From assembly GCA_963707125.1 (NCBI GenBank), contig CAVPOU010000016.1:117529-181528 (forward strand): DNA of 64,000 bases, written 5' to 3'. The first letter of the stretch is position 1. Each line of letters opens with the position of its first letter. Of the stretch, positions 17,505 through 25,623 are shown piece by piece. The stretch comes from CAVPDE01 sp963707125. Its GTDB lineage: Bacteria; Desulfobacterota; DSM-4660; Desulfatiglandales; HGW-15. A program made the translations under genes and the position numbers. The notes below the pieces were generated by a model. It was not told the DNA's origin. It ran no database searches and saw nothing but the letters and a program-made list of their open reading frames with translations.

Positions 17505-19010
17505 GTGGATTTTTTTGACAGCATCCTTTATGGTCTTCAAGTCACGTTCCAGCCGATCAATTTTCTCTTTTGTGGCGTAGGCGTGCTGGTTGGAACTCTC
17601 GTAGGGGTTCTTCCCGGCATCGGCCCTGCCGGCGCCATGGCCCTTCTGCTTCCGGCGACATTCAAGTTTTCGCCTACGTCCACCATCATTTTGCTCGCAG
17701 GCATTTACTACGGCGTTCAGTACGGAGGCTCGACGACCTCTATCCTGGTCAACATTCCAGGTGAGGCTTCTTCGGTCATGACCTGCATCGATGGGCACCA
17801 GATGGCCCGCCAGGGGCGTGCTGGGCCTGCTCTGGGGATTGCCGCATGGGGATCTTTCATTGCAGGAACGATAGCCAATATCGGGCTTATGCTTGTGGCC
17901 ATTCCTCTCGCCCATGCTGCATTAAGACTCGGTCCTCCAGAGTATTTTGCCCTGATGTGCACGGGCTTGATCATTGTCACGTATCTCGCGCAGGGGTCTG
18001 TTTTGAAGGCCATTATGATGGGCCTGGTCGGTGTTATCCTAGGAAGCATTGGGCTGGATCTCATTAGTGGTTTTCCCCGCTTCACCTTTGGGATTAATGA
18101 ATTGACCGACGGGGTCGGGATTGTCCCGCTGGTCATGGGGCTTTTTGGAATATCTGAAATTCTGGAGAATCTTGAAGGGAGTCTTAAGAGGGAAGTCTTC
18201 AAGACGCGCATCAAGAATCTGTGGCCCTCCTTCAAGGACTGGATGGAGTCAAAGTGGGCCATTGTGAGAGGATCCCTCATCGGGTTCGTCCTTGGGATTC
18301 TCCCCGGAGGTGGCGCGGTTATAGCTACCTTCGTCTCCTATGCGGTTGAAAAGAAGGTTTCCAAGCATCCGGAGAAGTTTGGCAAGGGTGCCATCGAAGG
18401 AGTAGCAGGCCCTGAGTCCGCGAACAATGCCGCTGCTGGGAGCTCGCTCATTCCTCTTCTCTCGCTCGGAATCCCTCCCAACCCCATCATGGCCATCTTC
18501 TTCTCCGCGCTGATCATTCACGGAATCCAGCCTGGTCCTCTCCTGATCAGGCAGCATCCCGATCTTTTCTGGGGCTTGGTCGCCAGCCTGTATCTAGGCA
18601 ATGCTTTTCTCCTGATATTGAATCTGCCCTTGATCGGCTTGTGGGTGAAGGTGCTCGAGATTCCTTACAAGATCCTCTTCCCCTTGATTCTCCTCTTCTG
18701 CCTCATCGGCGTGTACAGCATGAACAATTTGAGCTTTGATCTTTACGTCATGCTCTTCTTCGGGGTGGTGGGCTGGATTATGAGAAAATTCGGTTATGAG
18801 GGCGCGCCCCTTATCCTGGCCTATGTCCTGGGGCCCATGCTGGAGAATGCCCTTCGGCAGTCGCTCTTGATCTCTCAGGGCAGTTTTCTGATTTTTGTCA
18901 CTCGGCCCATCTCAGCCGCTGCTCTGGGTTTTGCCTTCCTTCTTCTTTTGACAACACTCCTGCCTAATTTCAAAAAGCGACGCCAGCAGTATGACCAATT
19001 CAAGGCATGA
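17505..19010 (+). CDS. tctA: Tripartite tricarboxylate transporter, large permease subunit (TctA)
   Basis: The 501-residue polytopic protein has the duplicated TctA motif: GTLVGVLPGIGPAGAMALLLP near residue 30 and GFVLGILPGGGAVIATFVSYA near residue 260, read as LPGIGPAGA and LPGGGAVIA. It also has YGGSTTSILVNIPGE and GPESANNAAAGSSLIPLLSLG, read as PESANNAAA. These define DUF112/TctA, the sodium-coupled permease. GTG 17505 is the start, with GAGGAAGAG just upstream. The gene is 9 bp after tctB. Confidence 0.95.
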   Translation: MDFFDSILYGLQVTFQPINFLFCGVGVLVGTLVGVLPGIGPAGAMALLLPATFKFSPTSTIILLAGIYYGVQYGGSTTSILVNIPGEASSVMTCIDGHQMARQGRAGPALGIAAWGSFIAGTIANIGLMLVAIPLAHAALRLGPPEYFALMCTGLIIVTYLAQGSVLKAIMMGLVGVILGSIGLDLISGFPRFTFGINELTDGVGIVPLVMGLFGISEILENLEGSLKREVFKTRIKNLWPSFKDWMESKWAIVRGSLIGFVLGILPGGGAVIATFVSYAVEKKVSKHPEKFGKGAIEGVAGPESANNAAAGSSLIPLLSLGIPPNPIMAIFFSALIIHGIQPGPLLIRQHPDLFWGLVASLYLGNAFLLILNLPLIGLWVKVLEIPYKILFPLILLFCLIGVYSMNNLSFDLYVMLFFGVVGWIMRKFGYEGAPLILAYVLGPMLENALRQSLLISQGSFLIFVTRPISAAALGFAFLLLLTTLLPNFKKRRQQYDQFKA

Positions 19011-19065
19011 GGGAAGGGATCGACGAAAAATCATCAAACTCATGGCACCTCTGTGGGAGACTCGA

Positions 19066-20259
19066 ATGGACGACGAAAGAGAAGTATTGACCCAATCCAT
19101 CTCAGACCGGGAGCTGAAAAGACGGTGGAAAGAAGTCCGGAAAGGGATGGAGCAAGAAAAGATCGATTTCCTGGTCATGCAGAATGACAATGAATGGCTG
19201 GGAGGGTATGTGAAGTGGTTTACGGATGTTCCAGCCAGGAATGCCCAGCCTCACACGGTCATATTCCCTGTGGACGGGGACATGACGACCATCACGCACG
19301 GCGGCAAACCTCCCGGAGACGTGGGTCCGCCGGCTTGGACGCTCCGGGGAGTAAAGAGAAGGCTCACAGTGCCTTTCTTCCGAAGTGCGGCCTTCACCAA
19401 CACCTATGATGCAGAACTTGCGGTGGAAGTGCTGAAGGCCAAGAAAAAAGCAAAAATCGGCATCCTGGGAAAGGGGACCATGTCTGCAGCCTTCTATGAG
19501 TACCTTCTCAAGAATCTTACTGGATGGAGCGTTGTTGAAGCAGCGGATCTTGTGGATCCCATCAAAGCGGTCAAGAGCGACGAGGAAATAGACCTCATCA
19601 GGAAGACAGCCTCCTTGCAGGATCAAGCCGTTGAATATGCCAAAAAAGCGATACGGCCCGGCAGAAGAGACTTTGAGATCATCGCTGACATCATCCATCA
19701 CGTAACCGACTTGGGCAGCGAAGAACAGCTCGTCCTCGGCGGATCCGGTCCTCTGGGGCAGCCGGTTGCCATAAGGAAGCGGCATTTTCAGAATCGAATG
19801 GTGAGAGAAGGAGACCAGTTCTCTCTCTTGATTGAAGTCAACGGCCCTGGAGGCATGTACACGGAGATCGGCAGAATCTTTTTTGTTGGAAGCAAGGTGC
19901 CTCCCGAGTTGAGCGATGCGGCTGAGCTCGCCAGGGAGATCCAGGAGGCAACGCTCAAAATGATCCGGCCTGGGGCGGATCCGGCGGACATCTGGCACGC
20001 CAACAATGAACTGCTCAAGCGGGAGGGCTTTCTCCCTGAAACCAGGGCTTATGCGCACGGTCAGGGATATGATCTGGTGGAGAGGCCTTTGATCCGGGAT
20101 GATGAGCCCATGAAGCTTCAGGCGGGAATGAATATCACGGTCCATCCCACCGTGGGCTCAGAGAGGGTTTGGGTCTGGGTCTGCGACAATTATCTGGTCA
20201 CAAAGACGGGGGTCAGCGAATGCCTCCACAAGACTCCAAAAGAGATTATTAGAATTTAG
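19066..20259 (+). CDS. M24 family peptidase-like (Xaa-Pro aminopeptidase / creatinase fold)
   Basis: The product of about 397 residues has a creatinase N-terminal domain (MEQEKIDFLVMQNDNEWLGGYVKWFTD, cut here as KIDFLVMQND and YVKWFTD) and a pita-bread C-terminal domain with DEEIDLIRKTA, GRRDFEIIADIIHHV, HGQGYDLVERP and HPTVG. The five canonical metal ligands (D, D, H, E, E) are not all evident; the usual second Asp region reads SLLIEVNGPGG. The enzyme may therefore be non-peptidase or metal-free. GGGAG six nt before ATG 19066 decides the start; longer in-frame starts (18991, 19042) overlap or lack a ribosome site. It follows tctA and probably processes the imported compound. Confidence 0.72.
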   Translation: MDDEREVLTQSISDRELKRRWKEVRKGMEQEKIDFLVMQNDNEWLGGYVKWFTDVPARNAQPHTVIFPVDGDMTTITHGGKPPGDVGPPAWTLRGVKRRLTVPFFRSAAFTNTYDAELAVEVLKAKKKAKIGILGKGTMSAAFYEYLLKNLTGWSVVEAADLVDPIKAVKSDEEIDLIRKTASLQDQAVEYAKKAIRPGRRDFEIIADIIHHVTDLGSEEQLVLGGSGPLGQPVAIRKRHFQNRMVREGDQFSLLIEVNGPGGMYTEIGRIFFVGSKVPPELSDAAELAREIQEATLKMIRPGADPADIWHANNELLKREGFLPETRAYAHGQGYDLVERPLIRDDEPMKLQAGMNITVHPTVGSERVWVWVCDNYLVTKTGVSECLHKTPKEIIRI

Positions 20260-20265
20260 GGAGTC

Positions 20266-21204
20266 ATGAAAACAAATCTGCTCATTCTTGATCCGCACGG
20301 GGAGGAATACCAGAAAGCACTGGAACCGGAATTCTCTGAGCTCTCTATTCGGGCGTGCAAAACCGAACACGAGGTCGGGGATTTCATCGAGAAGGCAAGG
20401 ATTCTCCTCACATTCAACATTTCAGACGAATTAATCCAGAAGGCCGTGAACCTGGGGTGGATCCAAGCGCTGGGAACAGGCGTGGATTCGATCGTCGGTC
20501 TTCCATCGCTCCCAAAGGGTATCCTGGTCACTTCCACTCGCGGCATCCATGGTCCTCAGATGTCTGAACTGGCAATCCTGCTCATGCTCGCCTGGACTCG
20601 CCGTTTTTCTGCCATGGTCCGCAATCAGGACAAGGCCGTGTGGGATCGGTGGCCGGCTGAGCTTCTGTTACAGAAAAAAGCAGGAATCCTCGGCCTGGGA
20701 GTGGTGGGAGAAGAGATTGCCCGGAAGTGCAAGGCCTTTGGGATGACGGTCTACGGGATCAATCGCTCAAGGAAAGAAGTGGGTGCGGTAGATCGGTTTT
20801 TCGGATTGGATGGGCTTCTCACCGTGGCCCGGGAAGTCGACTTCTTCATCATTGTGGTCCCCCTCACGTCTGAAACCCGTGGGATGGTCGGAGCGGAAGT
20901 CATCTCTGCCATGAAGCCTACGGCGTTCCTCCTGAATCTCGCCAGAGGAGAAGTGGTCGATGAAAAAGCTTTGATCCAGGCTCTCAAATTAGGAACCATT
21001 GCCGGTGCGGCCCTTGACGTCTTCTACGAAGAGCCTCTCCCCCAGGGCCACCCTTTCTGGAAAATGAAGAATGTCATCGTGACTCCTCACATCGGGGGAA
21101 CCAGCACCTTCTATGTCCGCCAGGTCCTCCCGATCTTCCAAGAGAATCTACGCCGTTACCTGAGAGGCGAGAGGCACACGCTCATCAATCGGGTGGAACA
21201 TTAG
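20266..21204 (+). CDS. D-isomer-specific 2-hydroxyacid dehydrogenase
   Basis: The 312-residue enzyme has the NAD-binding motif GILGLGVVGEEIARK near residue 140. The catalytic set is Arg in LNLARGEVVDE, Glu in FYEEPLPQGHP and His in VTPHIGGTS. This is the complete Arg-Glu-His triad of the family that interconverts 2-hydroxy and 2-oxo acids. It starts 6 bp after the M24 gene, so tctCBA, M24 and this gene form one catabolic unit for a carboxylic acid derivative. The substrate is unknown. Confidence 0.88.
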   Translation: MKTNLLILDPHGEEYQKALEPEFSELSIRACKTEHEVGDFIEKARILLTFNISDELIQKAVNLGWIQALGTGVDSIVGLPSLPKGILVTSTRGIHGPQMSELAILLMLAWTRRFSAMVRNQDKAVWDRWPAELLLQKKAGILGLGVVGEEIARKCKAFGMTVYGINRSRKEVGAVDRFFGLDGLLTVAREVDFFIIVVPLTSETRGMVGAEVISAMKPTAFLLNLARGEVVDEKALIQALKLGTIAGAALDVFYEEPLPQGHPFWKMKNVIVTPHIGGTSTFYVRQVLPIFQENLRRYLRGERHTLINRVEH

Positions 21205-21235
21205 TGGTCCCTTCACGTGGAACACCTTCCCAATC

Positions 21236-21482
21236 TGCCTGGAAGTCGAAAATCCGAAATCCAAAGCACGAAATCCGAAATGGTTCGACCAGCCCTTCGA
21301 GAACCTCAGGGTCCTGAGCAACGTCGAAGGACTCACCACCCTGAGCCACGTCGAAGGGCAATATCCAATGATCCAAATTCAAATGACCAAAGCCGTGGGT
21401 TGCTGGGTTTCTGTTTTGAACCTTGGAGCATTGGAATTTTGAATTTGTTTCGAGTTTCGGATTTCGAGATTCGAATTTGATC
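21236..21482. repeat. Composite repeat block: TTCGAAATCC palindrome arms around CCTTCGAC/CTCAGG repeats
   Basis: The left arm contains GAAAATCCGAAATCCAAAG and ACGAAATCCGAAATGG; the right arm (21440-21478) contains TTTCGGATTTCGAGATTCG, which pairs with the left. Between them are two CCTTCGA...CTGAGC units (21291-21358). There is no gene. The block truncates a GAF-domain relic to its right (21492-21606). Confidence 0.7.
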
Positions 21483-21491
21483 GCAGGCGTA

Positions 21492-21606
21492 GGCCTGAGT
21501 GGCAATCCACATAGATGGCCCCCAGGATCTGCGAACGGTAAATCAAGGGGACGCACATGACCGAGAGTATCTTGAGAACCTTCAGAGTGTCAACAGGCAA
21601 TCCCAT
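21492..21606 (-). pseudogene. GAF-domain protein remnant
   Basis: Starting at ATG 21606, which overlaps the stop of the phosphatase gene (TGATG), about 38 residues read LKILSVMCVPLIYRSQILG then AIYVDC. This is the central strand-helix motif of GAF domains (xxVMCVPLxxxxxxxGxIYVD). The frame then runs into the repeat block and stops. It looks like the 5-prime stub of a former last gene of the signalling operon, erased by repeat-associated deletion. A chance match is possible but the motif is specific. Confidence 0.55.
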
Positions 21607-22655
21607 CAGCCTTCCTTGTCTTCCGCCTGGATCAGGAAGTTGAAGTAGTCCTGAACAAATCTTCCCGAGACGACGTGAGTCACGGGGAAGAGGAGGGCGC
21701 CTTCAAGAAAAGCGCCGTTCATTTCGAAAAAGAGCCTTCTCGAAATCTCAAGGATCTTCCGGTCGGCGTGGTCAAGAGGAGAGGTCTCCGCGACTCCATA
21801 ACCCCGGCAAAGGACAGGCCGGTGGGGGTAAAGGATGCACTTCTTTTCGACACTCAGCGGGCATCGATAACCGGGTATTGCCATGGAGGCCTTTTCAGCG
21901 AACCCATACTTTTCATTGTCAGAATTATGATGGACCACTCTATCCGCCGCAACGGCCCTGTCGATGGCTGCCAGCCTGGCTTCGCTTGTAAACGTTTTGT
22001 TCAGATGGTGGTTTAGGAAAGTCGCTTCCACGAGTTCGAGGTGGAAGAAACGGGTGCAGCAGGAATCCGTATCCTGACCGCAGCGCGGGAGATCTCGATG
22101 ACTGGAGTCAAGAGAGGCTTCCACGTCATGAACAAGGCTTTCGTATTCAGCAAAATGGGGTCCCAGGTCAACCAGGTGGCTTCCTTCGATGGAGGGTTCC
22201 CGTATACTGAGGGTGCCCTCTTTTTTCCCGAATTTTCGCAGGAACCACCACTGGTAAAAGCTGGTAAACTCAGCGCGCGTCTTCTTGAGCTTTTGCTTGG
22301 CCAGTTTGAGACTGAAACCGCGTCTCATAAGGTAGGAAGTGACAAAGGTGCCGGTCCTGCCGATCCCGTGGGTACAGTGGACCAGAACCTTCTTGCCCAA
22401 GTAAAGGGATTCGTCCAGCCAATCAAGAGCCTTTTCGAGTTCGCGAAGAGCCGGGGCCTGGTCGTCTTCGACAGGGAGATAATAGACTTCAAACCCGTAG
22501 CTCTTCTCGATTTGATGAAGGTCGGCATACTCACCGCAAAGATTGACAATGCCGTCAACGCCCTGTTCTCGAATGGACTGGAGTTCGTCGTAGGACATGG
22601 GCGCATGCCCGACAGCCAGTTGCTCTGTAACCCAATTCAGGGGATAAGGAGACAT
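21606..22655 (-). CDS. Dual-specificity phosphatase domain fused to YkgJ-like Cys-cluster protein
   Basis: The 349-residue protein has two parts. Residues 1-150 are a cysteine phosphatase with the P-loop HCTHGIGRTGT (nucleophile Cys94, Arg100) and a general-acid candidate in PVEDDQAP. Residues 195-340 carry a YkgJ/CxxCxxCC-type cluster: CC at 199-200, C265, C273 and C283 (YRCPLSVEKKCILYPHRPVLC, cut as RCPL and RPVLCRGYG). YkgJ-like domains probably bind Zn or Fe-S. Gap to the PEP-synthase-like gene is 15 bp, so it belongs to the signalling operon. A phosphatase paired with a phosphotransferase suggests opposing reactions on one target (inference). Confidence 0.8.
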   Translation of the reverse strand: MSPYPLNWVTEQLAVGHAPMSYDELQSIREQGVDGIVNLCGEYADLHQIEKSYGFEVYYLPVEDDQAPALRELEKALDWLDESLYLGKKVLVHCTHGIGRTGTFVTSYLMRRGFSLKLAKQKLKKTRAEFTSFYQWWFLRKFGKKEGTLSIREPSIEGSHLVDLGPHFAEYESLVHDVEASLDSSHRDLPRCGQDTDSCCTRFFHLELVEATFLNHHLNKTFTSEARLAAIDRAVAADRVVHHNSDNEKYGFAEKASMAIPGYRCPLSVEKKCILYPHRPVLCRGYGVAETSPLDHADRKILEISRRLFFEMNGAFLEGALLFPVTHVVSGRFVQDYFNFLIQAEDKEG

Positions 22656-22670
22656 CGCTTTCCTTTCTGC

Positions 22671-25220
22671 TCAGGAACGGGAAGGGGCCCTTTCCAGGAA
22701 CTCCCTCACGAAGGTATCGACGGTTTCCATGTTCTTGAGTTTCATATCCATCAGCCGTGTAAAACCGAGCAAGAACCCGAGCACCTCCAGTTTCCCTTCC
22801 AGTTCTGCAGGGGACCCTTTGTGGAATGTTGCGTCAATCGTATCCCCCTGAAGGTGTGTATCAAAACCCTGCGCTTCCAGAACTCGGCCGAGGAAGGTCG
22901 TTCTCAGAAGCCTTCCTTCCAGGTCAGCCCCTCCTCCCCCGAAGCGAAAAGAAATGTAATTTTCACGAGGAGTGGGGCGGCAGAGGGTGTCGATGACCAC
23001 AAAGTGATAACCGAATCGGACATTGATGTTCAAGTAATCGGCGGAGAGCAGGGCAAAGCTTGCCAGAGCCTGGGAGTCGAGACGGATAATCCCAGAGCTG
23101 AGCCGATCGAATTCCTCCCAGTCAAAGTGGCGAATCTCGGAGGACCAGGCGATATCCGGGTGACTGAGCCCTTTCCAGAGAGCACGAAGAGGAATGTTCG
23201 TGACAGACTCCAGCAGAATTCCCTTGCTTTCTCCAGGATCCCGAACCCCGCCTCCAAGGTCCAGCACGTAGAGGGTAATGGGAACTTCACTCACGAGCTT
23301 CCTGGCGCCCCTGACCCGGCCTTTGCCTTTTCCGCCCAGAGAAAACATCTCCCGGACCGCCTTTTCATGGATAAAGCGCAGCAGGTCGTGCAAGGTTTCA
23401 CACTTTTCCGGAACAAAGTCAGGAGAGGCTGGATCTGTGAGATGGAGAGGGGAAATAGGATCGAGCATTTTGCGCAGCCGCCTCCTAAAAGGGTTCTCAG
23501 GAAGGTGGGTCTTTAGATCACAGGGCAGATTCAGGAGAGGCTCAACCACGCCGCGGAATACGGTTCCGTGATCTGCATCCACCGTGACCGTTTCACCTGC
23601 TTTAAGTACCTGTGTGGCCACGGCTGTGTTGACCAGGGCCGGCACTCCCCACTCTCGTGCAACCGAGGCAAAATGGCCTGCCACAGAGCCCACATCCGTG
23701 ACAACCGCGTTCACTCGATCAATGACCTGCGTCCACCTGGGGGAGGTCGTGCGGCTAACGAGCACGGAGTTTTTCGGCACGTCCTTGAGCTCCGATGGAG
23801 AGGAGAGGATGAAGACCATGCCTGTCCCGATGCCTGATGCCGCCCTTTCTCCGCCGGAAAGAAGCACAGGATTGGGAATATGGCTGAGAGGCACTTCACA
23901 CGTCCGCTGTGCCGGAGCCTCGATCCGCAGGGGGCGAGACTGCAAAACATAAAGGTTCCCGGCTCTGTCAAGACACCATTCCACGTCCTGGGGCCCACCG
24001 AAACAGGACTCCAGCCTGAGGCTCCACGATGCGAGCTGAAGGGCCATGCTCTCGCTCAAGGAGTGGTGCTCCTTTTCAATGGGATCGAGAGCGATGGTGT
24101 CAACGAGACCCGGACGAGATAGGACCATCTTGGAATCCCCTGAAGCCTTCTCTTTCTTGACCACCCGAAGGGATGCCCCCTCCTTTGCAACTTCGATCAG
24201 ATCAGGAGCCGCTGCTCCTTTGACCAGCAGTTCTCCCAGCCCCCAGATGGAATAGACCATGATGGAAGAAGGCTGAGAGGACACAGGGCTTCTGGAATAG
24301 ACAATACCGCTCGCGGCGGCATCGATCATCTCGAGGACGAGCACGGCCATCGGTGTGTCCTGATCCAGGAAGCCGCCTTTTACACGGTAGTGGAGGGCTC
24401 CAACGGAATACTTGCTGGCGATGACCTCTTTATAGGCCTCGCCAAGGCGCTCCGGACTAACATTGAGCACGGTTTTGAATTGGCCGGCAAAAGAGAAGAG
24501 CCCGTCTTCCCCCACGGCGCTGCTCCGCATGGCACAGGCTCTGATGGGAAGGAGGTCCTCGAAGGCCTGGACAAATGCGTTGCGGATCGCATTGCCCACT
24601 TCCGGCGGCAGGGGAGCCTCACGGATGAGATCCGTCATATCCCTCGAAGCCCGTTCCAGAGAGGACGGTGAATCGATGTCCAAATCCGCAAGCACGGAAG
24701 CGATCTTCGGGAAGAGATGGTTCGCCTCACAGAAATATTGGTAGGCCCCGGAAGTAATGGCAAAGCCTTTTGGGACAGGGAGTCCTGTCTCTGCCTTTAT
24801 TCTCGAAAGATTGGCCGCCTTCCCTCCCACAAGCTTTGCTCCATGGGAGGGTAGGCTGTCCAGAGGAAGCACAAAAGGAGATGAAGGATCGACCTTGTCG
24901 ACGTTCAGACCTTCAGCTCTGATGGTGGAGTCGATGCGGGTGAGGATGGAAGACAGCTGTGGGTAAGCGCCAGGAGTCATTTTATTCAGGGAATCGATCA
25001 TGTTGAAGATAGCTTGAGCAAGCTCCTCATAGGCCTTGATCACGGCACAGAAGTCGGCAGGTTTTTCCTCATGATAGAGCTTCTCGAGGGCGGCTAGACG
25101 TTCGTGGCTTCGGTGGTCATGATCCAGGAGGGCTCTGAAGGACCGGTAGGTCTCACGGAGAATCCTTTCGGGAGAAAAAGTCCGGTAAAAGAGACGGGTT
25201 AAATCGTTCAGAGAAAGCAT
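22671..25220 (-). CDS. PEP synthase/PPDK-like phosphotransferase with a novel C-terminal domain
   Basis: Of 849 residues, about 1-105 form a helical extension. Residues 110-435 are the pyruvate-phosphate-dikinase ATP-grasp domain (KLVGGKAANLSRIK, CAMRSSAVGEDG, DVEWCLDRAGNLYVLQSRP). Residues 480-565 are the swivelling phosphohistidine domain, with His516 in VGSVAGHFASVAREWGVPA. The PEP/pyruvate TIM barrel of PpsA/PpdK is absent; residues 570-849 match nothing I recognise (LYVLDLGGGV, NINVRFGYHFVV, FRFGGGGADLEGR). ATP can probably phosphorylate His516, but the acceptor must differ from pyruvate. It lies between the receiver gene (22 bp) and the phosphatase fusion (15 bp). Confidence 0.85.
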   Translation of the reverse strand: MLSLNDLTRLFYRTFSPERILRETYRSFRALLDHDHRSHERLAALEKLYHEEKPADFCAVIKAYEELAQAIFNMIDSLNKMTPGAYPQLSSILTRIDSTIRAEGLNVDKVDPSSPFVLPLDSLPSHGAKLVGGKAANLSRIKAETGLPVPKGFAITSGAYQYFCEANHLFPKIASVLADLDIDSPSSLERASRDMTDLIREAPLPPEVGNAIRNAFVQAFEDLLPIRACAMRSSAVGEDGLFSFAGQFKTVLNVSPERLGEAYKEVIASKYSVGALHYRVKGGFLDQDTPMAVLVLEMIDAAASGIVYSRSPVSSQPSSIMVYSIWGLGELLVKGAAAPDLIEVAKEGASLRVVKKEKASGDSKMVLSRPGLVDTIALDPIEKEHHSLSESMALQLASWSLRLESCFGGPQDVEWCLDRAGNLYVLQSRPLRIEAPAQRTCEVPLSHIPNPVLLSGGERAASGIGTGMVFILSSPSELKDVPKNSVLVSRTTSPRWTQVIDRVNAVVTDVGSVAGHFASVAREWGVPALVNTAVATQVLKAGETVTVDADHGTVFRGVVEPLLNLPCDLKTHLPENPFRRRLRKMLDPISPLHLTDPASPDFVPEKCETLHDLLRFIHEKAVREMFSLGGKGKGRVRGARKLVSEVPITLYVLDLGGGVRDPGESKGILLESVTNIPLRALWKGLSHPDIAWSSEIRHFDWEEFDRLSSGIIRLDSQALASFALLSADYLNINVRFGYHFVVIDTLCRPTPRENYISFRFGGGGADLEGRLLRTTFLGRVLEAQGFDTHLQGDTIDATFHKGSPAELEGKLEVLGFLLGFTRLMDMKLKNMETVDTFVREFLERAPSRS

Positions 25221-25242
25221 GGTTGTTCACGACAGGAAAGGC

Positions 25243-25608
25243 TCAAGCCTGGATGGCGAGGACGTGAGCCACTTTCTGTTCCAGTTCTTCTTTTTCAATG
25301 GGTTTGACGCAGTACTCCTGGGCGCCCAGCTTCATGGCTTGCCGGGCTGTCTCCAGCGTCGGATATCCGGTGAGCATGATGGCCCTGACCGCCGGGTTGC
25401 TCTTCTTGATTTCCTCCAGCACCTCAATGCCGCTCAGCTTCTTCAGCTTGATGTCCAGGATGAGCAGATCCACCGGGTGACTGCGCGCATGGTCAATCGC
25501 CGGCTCTTCATCCGTGAAACCCGCCACCTCGTGGCCTTTCCTGCTCAAGATCTTTTGGATCAGAATAACCGCGTCGGTGACATCGTCAAGAACCAGGATC
25601 TTGGCCAT
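25243..25608 (-). CDS. Stand-alone response-regulator receiver (CheY-like)
   Basis: The 121-residue product is a bare receiver domain: acidic pair at D8/D9 (VLDDV), phospho-acceptor Asp52 in LLILDIKL, Thr80 in IMLTGYP and Lys102 in CVKPIEKEE. There is no output domain, so it must act by protein contact or as a phospho-relay. The sensor kinase gene is 15 bp upstream and the phosphotransferase gene 22 bp downstream. The natural reading is that the kinase phosphorylates it and it then controls the phosphotransferase or phosphatase (inference). Confidence 0.93.
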   Translation of the reverse strand: MAKILVLDDVTDAVILIQKILSRKGHEVAGFTDEEPAIDHARSHPVDLLILDIKLKKLSGIEVLEEIKKSNPAVRAIMLTGYPTLETARQAMKLGAQEYCVKPIEKEELEQKVAHVLAIQA

Positions 25609-25623
25609 AATGACTTTCCTCGT

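Noticed and set aside
22041..23516. 491-codon plus-strand ORF over the phosphatase and phosphotransferase genes
   Set aside because: It spans two well-supported minus-strand genes with catalytic motifs and has no own domain.
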